This document shows, piece by piece, positions 13,431-24,487 of a stretch of 64,000 bases of DNA. This stretch comes from Mansonella perstans (taxonomy: Eukaryota > Nematoda > Chromadorea > Rhabditida > Onchocercidae). The DNA is taken from NCBI GenBank assembly GCA_037074765.1, contig JBAMDO010000065.1, positions 186,001-250,000 on the forward strand. Reading direction: 5' to 3'. The position numbers and the translations under genes were made by a program. How positions within the stretch are numbered: the stretch's first letter is position 1; every line of letters starts with the position of its first letter. Under the pieces are notes generated by a model, which worked only from the letters and a program-made list of their open reading frames with translations, was not told the origin of the DNA and made no database searches.

Positions 13431-13824
13431 ATAAACTACATTTATTACACTCATCCGTTGAAAATAAATGATGACAATGAATTAAAAAACAAACTACTTT
13501 AATTTTGATTCCAAACAATCAGGAATAATTTATCAAGTTTTTTACTTATCGTATTTATACTTATCGTATATTTAACACTTTTTTCAATAATACGAAAAAA
13601 ATTACTACTTATTAGTAATTTATTAGTAATGCTTTTGCTTCAATTTTGTCATATTTTTAATTTACCTAAATTTATCTTAATTACTAACTTTCAAAAGTAT
13701 GTAATTATGTAAACAAACAATTACTTCCCAAGAACTCGTTAAGATTTTAATAAAACGTAAAAATTTTAATTCCTTGATTTTTTTTAAACATTTGAGAAAA
13801 TATTTGTCTGAATTTTTGCAGATA

Positions 13825-13950
13825 TGTTGTAGCTTTTGCACTGAAATTAAAACGCCCTACTGTGCTGTTGGCCAGACAACATTTCCTTTTATGTCTTGTT
13901 CCTAAGTTGGTAATTGGCAATCTCAGGATAATATAGTGGACGCACAAAAA
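13825..13950. repeat. Dispersed repeat, copy A
   Basis: This stretch matches 55345-55445 in the same orientation (shared blocks TTTGCACTGAAA and GTTGGCCA with interrupted similarity between). On the minus strand it lies inside a 77-codon open frame (13747-13980) of unknown nature. It is probably a fragment of an old mobile element. Confidence 0.55.
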
Positions 13951-14479
13951 GCTTCCTAATCCTTCTAATCCATGAAACACAAATCATGTTATATTGAAAT
14001 GTTAAATTGAATTTGAATTTTTAGCTGAATTGTGGCTATCAAAATGATTTTCATCTCAAGAATTTTCTATGTAAAAAATTGAAATGTTTCGTAAATTTTA
14101 TTACAGAGTAATAGGCTGCGGACGCTGGCATGGTAATGAATTCAAATTTAAATGATCACTGTCAGATTTGAAACATAAATTGCGTAATGTAATATGTGAA
14201 ATAGCCTATAAAGGCTAAAAAGAAAGTTTTACTAGCAATATCTTATTACAGACTTCAGCTAACTGTGCATTTTTCAGTTACGGAACTATAAATTTTAAGA
14301 GACTGAAAATGTCGAAAAAAAGTAGTTTTCTTTTGCAATGATGAATGGGTATAATAACTGAAGTAGGTCGCTGAAGGATTTGGACTGTAGGAAGAATTGC
14401 TTGTAATAAAGGTGATGACTTGTTTGTACAATAATACAGTTGAGAGAACTTTATTCCTGTGAAATCCAACGATAATGTT

Positions 14480-15240
14480 ATGAAATCCTCCTTTCTATGA
14501 GGCTCTCGGTATGATATTTTTCAAATTATTTCTCTTTTGCTAAGAAGTTGGAGACAACGGTTTTTTTCGAAATAGTTATGGAAACCAACTGAAATTGGCT
14601 GTCATTATCACTTAAATCTAGTTTGGATTATCAAGTCTTGCAACGATTCTCTAATTCTGCTTACTATGTCTGGAAGGTTTCAGCAAATAAATTTTCCGCC
14701 AGCTTCAGATGCGTTGCTCGCATTGTAAAACTTGTGAAGAAGGTTAACCATCTTTTTGTTATTCCATTATCATTCTTGGCTGAAAGAGAGACGAAATAGT
14801 CTAAAATGGTTTGCGCAAAGGCTCCCGATCATTTTACGCTAGTTTCTGGAAGACTCTTCATGAGTGGTAAATGGAGTTCCATCGTTCGCAAACCATGCAT
14901 TTGTTTATCATTTATTTGACTTCGAATCTTATTTTAAGTATCAAAATCTATTTCTCAATTCTGGAAGAATATAACCGGTTCCAGAACGGCATAGATCTTC
15001 GTATTTTTATAGTAGAGAAATTCCATTACTGGATTATATCGGGGATGAGATGGTTGCTGTTTTCGCTCAGAGTCCATAATTTCTCGTTTCCTATATAGCA
15101 TAAATTCCACCTACTTATTTTTTCATCAGTTATCCGTTTGGACTGCGCCTGTCTGATTAATAAACATTCTGCCAATTCATAATCATCAGCCGTAAATTTA
15201 ACTTTCTCTGGTGAGAACGATTGATGGTATCTCGTTATAT
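14480..15240 (-). pseudogene. BEL/Pao retrotransposon relic, integrase region
   Basis: On the minus strand at 14875-14903 the sequence reads CMVCERWNS, matching the second half of the H2C2 zinc motif of BEL/Pao integrases. After a short gap, at about 14660-14800, one frame reads LDYF, then ITKRWLTFFTSF and a THL...LAENLF.ETF block, matching the integrase catalytic core around its first aspartate. Several in-frame stops and shifts interrupt it. It is a separate, equally decayed insertion in the same orientation as the relic at 1-1340. Confidence 0.7.
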
Positions 15241-15374
15241 GACATTAACAGAGAACAACTATTAACCAAACTTTTCTTCAATTTGTCGCACTTCCACAGT
15301 TTTCAATCTTTTCGACTGGAATAAATCGTCATTTATTTCATATTGAAAAAAAGTCCGAAAAAATTTTGAACTAT

Positions 15375-15870
15375 TAAAAATGATTGCTGATAAAACTGTT
15401 CTCCTTGCAAAGCAAGAAATAACTAGGTAGTTGAAATCTAGTTTTATTGTTGTCATTTACATCAATTCCTTTTTATTTATCTGCCTTAATTCATTTTTGT
15501 CATTTGCCTATGAAATACGGAAATTAAACTGGTCTCAGAACAAAAAAATAAAAAAAATCATTTGAATACATTTACAGTGAGTTCTATTAATATCTATTTT
15601 ATTAGACGGGACAAAACAATGATGAAGACGGCAAAATTTATTAGTTCCGCTGTCAAAGTATAAAAATCACAGTTCTTATTTCTTAGTTCACTTACAGTTC
15701 CTTCACTATCTTTTTCGATGTTCAACAAAATGCCTGGATTTCGGTTTGAAGAATGTCATAAAAAGTAGTATTACGCTAAGTTCAAGTGTAATTTGCCTCT
15801 CAATCAGTTGATGAAACAGCTAACTTTCTTGTCCGACTAGGCGGAAACTTTCCCGAAAACTTTCTTTTGT
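15375..15870 (+). repeat. Dispersed repeat, copy A (homologous to 56888-57340)
   Basis: It shares extended collinear similarity with 56888-57340. Matched landmarks are ATTGCTGATAAAA, TTGAAATCTAGTTT.ATTGTT, AAACTGGTCTCAGAACAAAA, TTATTTCTTA and a final GAAAC.GC.AA block. Copy A carries extra sequence around 15600-15640 absent from copy B. It is likely a non-coding part, such as a solo LTR or UTR, of an element family. The BEL/Pao integrase relic lies just to the left. Confidence 0.65.
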
Positions 15871-16116
15871 AGCGTAATTACTAAGGATCGCATGGTTCCT
15901 AAGATCCAGAAAGGTCAGTGATTATTTCAATAATTTAAGTGAAATATAAAGACGTTATTGCCAAAATTTGGTTACAAGGATATGAATAAGAAGAATTCAG
16001 TTTCAATTATTTCAAAATGAAGCATTTAGAAAAGCAGTTATCACCTAATGCAATTCAAAATAACTGTATAGCCAGAGATCCGATTTTTGTTTGCCGTCTT
16101 CATCATTGCTTGTCCT
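15608..16116. mobile_element. Element with 27-bp near-perfect terminal inverted repeats
   Basis: 15608-15635 (begins GGGACAAAACAATGATGAAG) is the inverse complement of 16090-16116 (TTTGCCGTCTTCATCATTGC...) apart from one indel and one or two mismatches. The 509-bp interval has no coding potential, so it could be a MITE-like insertion. Flanks TATTTTATTAG (left) and TATTTTTTATAG (right) resemble each other and could be a target-site duplication. It overlaps the dispersed repeat described at 15375-15870, so its limits are uncertain. Confidence 0.5.
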
Positions 16117-16582
16117 ATTTTTTATAGTTTACGATTTAAACAGCATTTTGTTCGATTCTGTATGATAGGATCGAAGGAGAAACATGAAAATAAGGACTTT
16201 TCATGATTCTATCAGGCAATCAAGAATGATATAAAATTAGAAACTTGATTGATAATTGTTGCCAATCATGCCATGTCCACAGAAATTCGTGCTCGAATAA
16301 ATTCCGAATGTGTCGAATTTTCAAATCCCCATTAACAATGGCGATTTATTTTTGTAAGTTAATTGCTTTACTTAAATGAAATAATACCTGCTGATATTTT
16401 TATATTTTGAAGTTGTAGCAATAATTTTAATTCGGATAATTTTCCTATTTACCAAATAATTTTGTTAAACGAAGAGCAATTAGTCCGTTACAAATTTACA
16501 GCAGTGCTTTAAAGACTGTCAAAGAAAATTGCGGTTTAAGTTATTCAAGAAAAATTTTAGGCATTCACAACAGGATGACAGC

Positions 16583-19500
16583 ATGATAAAACTTTCACGA
16601 ATAGTGTGCTCATGTTTGTTACAGTATGTTTTAATTGCTGCAATGGTCATTTGGTCATCAATGCTCTTTTACCTTTCATTCAGTCCATGCAATTTGCAAA
16701 CAAAAAGTTGGTTTATTGTGTATTAAAAGAAAGAAGTGATTAAATTAAATAAAAAAAAGAATAGAAAAAAAACTTCATTGATTCTAAATTTTATTCGCTA
16801 AAGCAAACATTCTTCGTTTCCATTTGTAAGCATCCGGAAAAATCTCATTAATTTTTTAATCTTCTGAAATTTTCGATAAACTGGACGATAAACAATTGTT
16901 TTTCATATGAATTTACATCACTGCTGAATTTTGTCTTATATTATTTACTCAAAAAATATTTAAATGGATCACATTCAGATTTTCTCTCTTTCTTTATCAT
17001 TAAATTAATTACATTTCAGGAAATAATGCTAATGATCACCAAGCATTGATAGATTTAGCAGAACTAAAGATAGAAAATGAAAAACTTCGAGAACTGTTAA
17101 ATGTCCAATTAAAAAGAAAGGCATTGCCTATAAACGAACAAAATGATGGTAAAAGAACAAACAACGAATTTGAGAAAAAGTGGATTGATAGCGGAAAGAG
17201 TGAAAGTTTGGTTCTTTTGCCATTCAATGGTTTTTCAATAAAACATGAAGTAACTTTTTTTTTTGCTACCTTCTGACATAATTTTTGTTTTAGAAAAAAA
17301 AATGAAATTATTCTTTTTTTATTCTATCCTTTTCCGATTTTTAGTATGCTTGCTATTTCTCGATATGCCTTTTGTTACCTTTTTCTTTTCTTCTCTTTCT
17401 CTCTTTTTCTTTTTAGTTTGACTTATTTATGAATTATCAATAAAACATGAAGTAACTTTTTCAAAATATCAATCAAAATTAAGCAACGACGACGGCGATA
17501 TCAAATGTGCAGATAATTCAGATAATCTATGCTTAATACATCCCAAATGTGCAGATGATTCGGGTATTTGTTTTTGGAAGAATTACATAATAAAATTGAA
17601 GATTTAAAGGCGATCCTTTAAGCTTGCGCAGTGAGTCACCGTTTACTCCTGAGATTCCTTTGCTATGATCTAGCAAGCCTGGGGGTGAAAGCGAAATTCT
17701 CAAGTCTCTGCTAGATGTTAGAGATTAGTGTTTGAAAGCAGGTTTTGCTTAGAGTATCCTTTTCTTAAATGGATAATCTTAACTGGACTAAGTGAGCCTC
17801 ATCTATTTGGCTTTCGACTTAGATTCTCTTTTTCTCAGAATGAAGGCTAATGGATTCATCCTCATTGTGGATACATTTTCCTTAAGTTCTGAAGTTCATC
17901 CGGCGTGGGAGATCATACCGGATGCATAAGCCATCGCCAACATAGCTCACAATCTCACAAAAGTACGCAGATTCTTTGCCCATGAAAAAAGGGTACTCTT
18001 GAAAGAGCATTCGGGGGATAGATACCAGATTATCTGGACATTTGGTGTATAATGCGTAAATATTATCGGCACATATGTTTGTCTTCTAGTGCTGACAAAT
18101 TTATTTTTCAAATGCAGTCCAAATTAGACTCTTACGGATGTTTTTTATGCTAATTAAGTATTTAGCACTCATACTAGTTAAATTCGATACATCTAATGTA
18201 TTGTATTACTACATATTTGATGTAACAATAGTCATAGACAGTAATTAGATTAATCTCTTAAATATTGTAGCTTAGACTAGTTGCGTTCAAAAGCAGCTAG
18301 ACTGCAGCGTTTAAAACATAGTAAACCTTTTCATAATAGTCAAGAATAATCAAAAGAATACAAAATCTTGACAAAAGAAGCTAAAAATAGGGATACTTTT
18401 CTTAATTTTATTTTTTATGGCAAATAACTGATGCTCAATTTTATTAAAATCTGGCGAATAAAAGAAAGATGAAGAATTTCAGCATTTACTTCCTCAGCTA
18501 GTAACTGAGCAGTTTTGATATTCAGTCCACTTATTTGAAATGTGACTTTTTACTGTTTAAAATTAGCAATAATAATAAATCATGAAGATATTATTTGAAT
18601 CTTTAACTTTAAAGGATAATTGTTAAATGAAAGTACTTCCAGATAGCCAGACGTGAACTGCACAACTCCATCTGGGAACTTTATTACTATCTCAGTAGCC
18701 ATCTTGAACCAACATACAGCAACACGTCAACAACATTCATAAATCATACACGGAATCAGGTAGAATATATTTATTTGTATTTATATTTGGCAAGGGTAAT
18801 CTTTATGGAATGAATTTTTACAGTTACTTTCCTTGCTTGGTCAAGCGGAAGCATTCAAAAACATCGATTCAGCGGAAAGTTGGCGAACAAATGCACTTGC
18901 AGATATTTCGGCAATATTTCAGAATCATTTCCACAAAATGCAAAATCCTAATGATTGTAAAACTGCAAGGTATTACTCACTAGTTTTCCTTTGTATTAAA
19001 CAAGCAATATAAGTTTAATCAAAATTAATCATGCAATTGTGTTGGATGCGGACAAAAAAATCTCGCCGGTTAGTCTCAGCCAAGGATCCAAAAACTATTA
19101 TAAATTCATGTGAGACGGTTTTAGATCTGATGAATTCGTAATTGTAATTGCTATTGAGCAGAATAGTAAGATTACTCGTTGTTATATCCTTTGATATTGG
19201 ATACCTGTATGCCTATCTGATTTCAAAGCAATCTTTGAATGCAAATGTTTAGTGACTGATATATTGGAGGTAATATGATATTGTTGTATTCTTTTAATCT
19301 TTTCTAATGCTTTTGAAATTTTTGATAAAAATTTGCAGAATTTTAACATGTGATTTGAATAAGCAATGCGGCTTCGGCTGTCAGTTACATCACGTCGCTT
19401 ACTGTTTTATTGTTGCGTATGGTTCAAATCGTACGCTTGTCTTAACAGATGATGGCCGTAAGTGGAATTACACCGCAGATGGTTGGACTGCTGCATTCCT

Positions 19501-22308
19501 TCCAATTACCAAATGTTCATTTTCGAAAATTTTTAAGGTTACAATAATGTTTTTGTTATTGTATGAAGAGATTTCTCACTCTTACATGTCGTTTTCATTT
19601 CGATGTCCAAAAGGTCATTGATCTAAAAGGATTTCATTTTTTTCATCCTCGAGATTTCTCCTCCTTTAAGTTGCTAGCTTAAATTTTTTTTTATTATTTA
19701 TTAATCGATTGGCAGGATAACTAATTAGGGGAAATGCAAGTGTACAGTTGTCATTTCAATTGAACTTTTGAAAATTTGAAGTTTCTTTGAAAATTGAATT
19801 TTCAGCCTGATGAACATATTATTGATTGGAATGTTGCTAAGCATTACAAAAATGAACGCATAGTAAAGTTATCGGTTGTTGATTCACTCTTCCTCCGACC
19901 ACCCTATCTTCCACTTGCTATTCCACGATTGTACAGTGACGAGTTATTGAAACTGCACTCCAATTCCCCAGCATTCTTCATTTCACAGGTTCTTTTTTGA
20001 CAGTAAACAGTGCTCAAAAAATTCCATGAACTATTTGATCATTAAATGTTGAGGAAGCTAAAAAGCAGTCACATCAATGTTAGGTGATTATATATAATAT
20101 TACTTCTAATAACCTATATTTGAAAAGTTTTGTCATCATCTGTTCTTTCTTCAATCAAAATAATTAAATTTTTTGGACTGAGATGCTGAATCGAACTGAA
20201 GAGATAATTTGGCGAAGTTAAGTACTTTTGTTGCATTTGAGATACGTTCAGACCGATCTCATTATAAGCATTTGAAGTTTGTACGACTGCTCGTTGATTC
20301 ATGAAATCATCGCTTGAATCACATTTTGATAAAAATTCATAGAATGCAGTGATGAAATCTGTTTTCAGTTCATCCGATATCTAATGCGGCCATCAGTGGT
20401 ATTTGCAAAGGAAATTGATCAGGCAGTAAAGAAAGTGCCATTTGATGAAGGCATGAAAATTGTTTGAAAATAATTTAAATTGTACAGTTTCTAGAAGCTT
20501 TTATTATTCGTTTGAAAGTAATAAAAGTTCTCTCATATATCGGCACTGTATACCGAAATGGGCATATCCAAAAAGCTTGATCATTGGATGCTATTCTGAT
20601 TTGTTGCTCAAAGTTATGCGAAGAAACTCTTATTTGCTGATTAGTTATCATAAAAGGTTTTGTAGTTTTGAAGCAAATGCAGACCTAGTTTTGAAGAAAA
20701 AAAAATTCATTGTGACATTCTTATCGACTTATTATTTCATTTTTAGGGCCAATCATTGGTTTACAAATCCGTCGAACGGATAAAATTAATACGGAAGCAT
20801 CTTTTCATGATTTGAATGAATATATGAAATGGGCAGAAGATTGGTATCAGATCGAAGAATATCGTACACGGTCATTGGTTAAGCGACGAATTTATATTGC
20901 AACTGATGATCCGAAAGTCTTCGATGAAGTTGTGATGAAGTTCGTTTTTTATCTGCTTTCCAATTGATTATTCGTTTTATTACTATTATCCTTTAATGAC
21001 GAATATCAGCAGCCAATAATAATATGATACTAAGATTAAAGATTATTCATTTTTTAATATGGGATGGTAATTTTGAATCATGAATACCATCGATATTAAC
21101 ATATTTTATATTTTGTGTTACTTGTTCTTGATGTTCGAAAGCATCGAATCTATCTTCATGAACATTTAATCAATATTTATAGGATATCATTATAACATTA
21201 TGGCAAAGGAAAATCAAGCTATTTTTGTTTGGAATAAATCGAGTTAAATTGGGATATTTAAATTAAATTAATTTGGATTGGATAAACTCACTCAAATTCA
21301 TTTGGGTGAAATTTTCAGATATCCAAATTACAAAATATATGGCGATCGAAATGCATCAAATACGGCTCAGGTTCATTCCCGTTACACCATTGAATCACTA
21401 ATTGGTATCGTAGTCGATATTGAATTACTGTCAAGGTATCTTATAATTGACAAATTAATGAATAGTGTGATTTCTTAGATTCGTATTAGGACGAAAATGA
21501 AAAAAAATGATGAATTATATTCTTTTTGAATAGAATAAAATTCATAAATGGAGGAATTAGTTGATTGTTGTTCTTAATTTTTATTCCTATCTTTTAAGGT
21601 AGATTCATGCTAAGTGATAGATCCATTTTCGATCTCTATTAGGGCAGGTTTCAAGTGATCCGAATCGTAGACCTGAATTCATCTGAATTGTCGTTTTTGA
21701 TTGTTACTTAATTTAACATTCATTACTTAATCTAATTAGAAAAAATAACCCATACTGGCGTTGGCGTTTTTTCATGTTTGTTATCATCATTTGGGTTTCA
21801 GATGTGCATATCTTATCTGTATATTCAGTTCGCAGATTTGTCGCATGGGTTACGAGTTAATGCAAGCTCGTTTTGGTGACGCGGGTGATCGATTTCATTC
21901 CTTGGATGATATTTACTACTTTGGTGGCCAACAAGGTAAATTTTCTTTACCTTAAAAAAGCTTGCATTAAATTATGATATTGCAAATAATAGTTGAAAAT
22001 AATTGATTTATTAATAAAGTTTTAAAAGTGTATATCTGTTTAGTTTACTCAGTTATTTCATGATAGTTATGCAATTACAGTTGAATGCAATATTGTAAAT
22101 GTAAATTTCAGTTCACGAACAAATAGCTGTAGAGTCATATCGTGCTGAAAATGAGAATGAAATTGACCTAAAGACCGGTGATGTAATTGGAATTGCTGGC
22201 AATCACTGGAATGGTTTTTCGAAAGGCACTAATAGGCGAACTGGCAAAAGTGGTCTCTATCCATCTTACAAAGCTCGTGAGAAGTATATTATCGTAGATT
22301 TCCCTTGA
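16583..22308 (+). CDS. fut-8: Alpha-1,6-fucosyltransferase (FUT8 family), 11 exons
   Basis: Golgi enzyme that adds core alpha-1,6-fucose to N-glycans from GDP-fucose; 573 aa (vertebrate FUT8 is about 575). Exons: 16583-16706, 17020-17249, 18643-18759, 18824-18969, 19339-19537, 19806-19988, 20369-20450, 20747-20939, 21319-21435, 21802-21935, 22112-22308. Residues ~12-32 form a type II membrane anchor, followed by a coiled coil (~45-65), the catalytic region and a C-terminal SH3 domain (~500-565, ALYPSY-like GLYPSY). The donor-binding IRRTDK motif gives Arg369/Arg370, matching the essential FUT8 arginine pair. GCGFGCQLHH, FHSLDDIYYFGGQ and GIAGNHWNG are family hallmarks. AAAATTTTAG at 16551-16560 precedes the start and may accept a spliced leader; the upstream TTG frame is ignored. 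Intron 7 must begin with GC (AAG|GCATGA) to keep frame. Confidence 0.95.
17235..17461 (+). repeat. Duplicated fut-8 exon 2 end and splice donor
   Basis: 25 bp at 17235-17259, covering the last codons of exon 2 and its GTAACT donor, are repeated exactly at 17437-17461 inside intron 2. The second copy continues in the same frame for about 40 further codons (to ~17565). The nearest acceptor (ending at 17416) puts a TGA in that frame, so it is unlikely to be used as an exon as it stands. Confidence 0.8.
17600..18060 (+). pseudogene. Old coding relic inside fut-8 intron 2
   Basis: This block is visibly richer in G and C than the surrounding intron. From about 17842 to 18050 one plus-strand frame stays open apart from a single TAA and reads as protein-like sequence, including SSEVHPAWEIIPDA and HEKRVLLKEHSGDRYQI. 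The family was not recognised. A decayed mobile-element gene or processed pseudogene is the most likely source. Confidence 0.45.
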
Positions 22309-24084
22309 TTTGCATGCTTCATATAAGAAAGGAAATTTGTTCAAATTTGATTTTTCATGGAAACTATCTCTTTTCAAAAATGTTTAATCTTTAATTTTTT
22401 GCAAAAACGATGAAAGTAATTTTGAATTCCGAACAATTCACACATTTATGATCTCTCGTTTGAAATTACTTTTATTTTTTCAGTAATGATTTTTAAAAAT
22501 TTTTTGCATGATTTTTTTAAAATAATTTTTTCTTGCATACTTTTATTATCATTCGAATTAAATTATTCTTCATAGAAAATTACTTGCTGCAGTCTTGAAA
22601 TTTATTCCTAATTCTGGAATAGTAGATTCAGACTCTTGATATCATCGTTTATACAACAGAGATATTTGTATGAGAGGGTGCGCTAAAAACAAAAATATTA
22701 AACTCTATCAAAATTTCCATCATGGGACGGGTTTAAGCTTTTTCTTGTTTTTTTTTGCTTGAATAGTTGAATTGTGTTGAACTATATTTCTTTCCCAATT
22801 CTTCCTCTACTTTTTTCGATTTCTTTATCCAGTTATGTAATTCTTGCTCAATTCAATGCTTCATGATAGCCATAAAATCAAAACTTTTTTTAATGCGACC
22901 AATTTTTTTCCTTTTATGCTTTACTTATATGAATCTAAGGTTCATTTACTTGTTGCAGTGCACATTTCAAATGATCGAATTTTAATATTTTCATTGTTGA
23001 TAGGTACTTTAAAGTATAACTGTATCACAATTTGAAATTCGACCGATGATTTTAATACAAATAATGGATTTTAGGATTTTTTTCTTTGTTTAGCTTATCC
23101 AGAGATTCTAAAGAAAATGTTAGCAGTATGCTTAAAGAAAGAAATTGAAGCAATCTCGTAAACAAAAAAGCTACTATTAGATGTAAAATAATTACAATTT
23201 TTTACATTTCATATGTTATTTATTATGCTTACTCCCATTTTATGGCTTTAATTGGTTGAATTTAAATTCTAGTCATTTTGGTTCATCCGTCTCATTCTTT
23301 AATACTTTATCATTACTGCTGTTTTTTAATGGGGTGCAAAGTTTGTTGCCCTGAAAATCGTAACATTGCTGTTGCCCTGAAAATCGCTGACGCAATAGAT
23401 GATGAATGTATACTATCAACCTTATCATATTTCTTGAAATAATGCCTTTCGTTATAATGATAACTCTTGAAATAATGCCTTTCGTTATAATGATAACCTT
23501 TCATTACAAGAAAAGTTTCCGCTTAATCATTTTGTTTTATTTTTTTATCTGTTCTTCGGAGAACAGTTTGTTTTTCGAGGCAATTGATAAAAATGGATGA
23601 AGGCAGACAAATAAAAAGGTGATGTAAACAATAGCAGTAAAATTAAATTTACTGGAAGATAAGGATTGTTTAAAAGCAGGTTTCGAAAATAGTATAAGTT
23701 AAAAATTATCTTAAGTTTGCGGATACGTTCGCTGTATCGATTAAAGAAGAAATGAAGTAATAATGGATAAATAATAAGTGATGAATCCTTCTTTCCTGAA
23801 ACTTACACTCGAGCTGCCAATTATTGACAGATAGGCTGAAGATAAATATTAAATTTAACAATTAGTTGCTATCAATAATAACTGCTTAAATCGTTCCTGA
23901 ATGAAAAATGATAATCCAAAGATTACTCAGGAAACTACTGCAAAGGACAGTTTACATTCAGAGAAATGGCAAACGTTGTATTGAAAGTTGCAGTTTCGTG
24001 AAACTGGTGAAATAACTGAACTGAAATGCCTAACCAAGAGCGAAAGTTTTTTGTTCGAAATTAGGAAAGATTTTAGGATTTTCT
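22309..24084. other. Intergenic region with small tandem repeats
   Basis: No gene supported. At 23345-23392 a 24-bp unit with GTTGCCCTGAAAATCG occurs twice; at 23434-23498 a 31-32-bp unit with GAAATAATGCCTTTCGTTAT occurs twice. Open frames at 22767-23035 are hydrophobic, low-complexity and unsupported. Confidence 0.5.
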
Positions 24085-24400
24085 ATATATTACTCGTAGG
24101 CTGTCAAGATCGTCGCTTAATCCTGTATTTATATCAAATTTATGATGAAAACAGCTTTATTGCAATTACCATTTGTTAACTTTTGATGATGAGAATTGTT
24201 TCGAACATCAATTTTATTACTTTTCTCAATTTTATTATCAGTGATGTGTTTATTTTTTTGTACGATATTCCAAGACTGTTTACAATTCTTGTTATCAATA
24301 TTATTCGTATTTTTGATGTAGTATAGTTTTTTGTCGTATGCATGATAAGAAAATTTCACGTTCTTATTGTGCGCTTTCGCAATGCAATTGTCATCACCCT
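24085..24400 (-). pseudogene. Diverged extra copy of the protease-gene upstream region
   Basis: This stretch aligns with 26560-26820, the upstream region of the cysteine protease gene. Landmarks are CAAGATCGT..TTAAT.CTGTATTTATAT, TTTGATGAT.AGAATTGTTT, TTATCAGTG.TG and GACTGTTTACA. It lies directly downstream of the intact gene in the same minus orientation, so a tandem copy once followed it. No matching signal-peptide exon remains beyond 24085. Confidence 0.65.
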
Positions 24401-24487
24401 TTGCAAGAAAAAAACAGAATGATAAAATATTTATCCAGTTATTCAATTCTAATAATGCTATTGAAAAGCTATGTTAGTTATAAAATT

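Noticed and set aside
17590..17720. tRNA or small structured RNA in the G+C-richer intron block
   Set aside because: No cloverleaf, A-box or B-box pattern could be fitted.
22767..23035. Two overlapping plus-strand frames rich in Phe and Leu
   Set aside because: Low complexity, no splice or trans-splice context, no recognisable motif.
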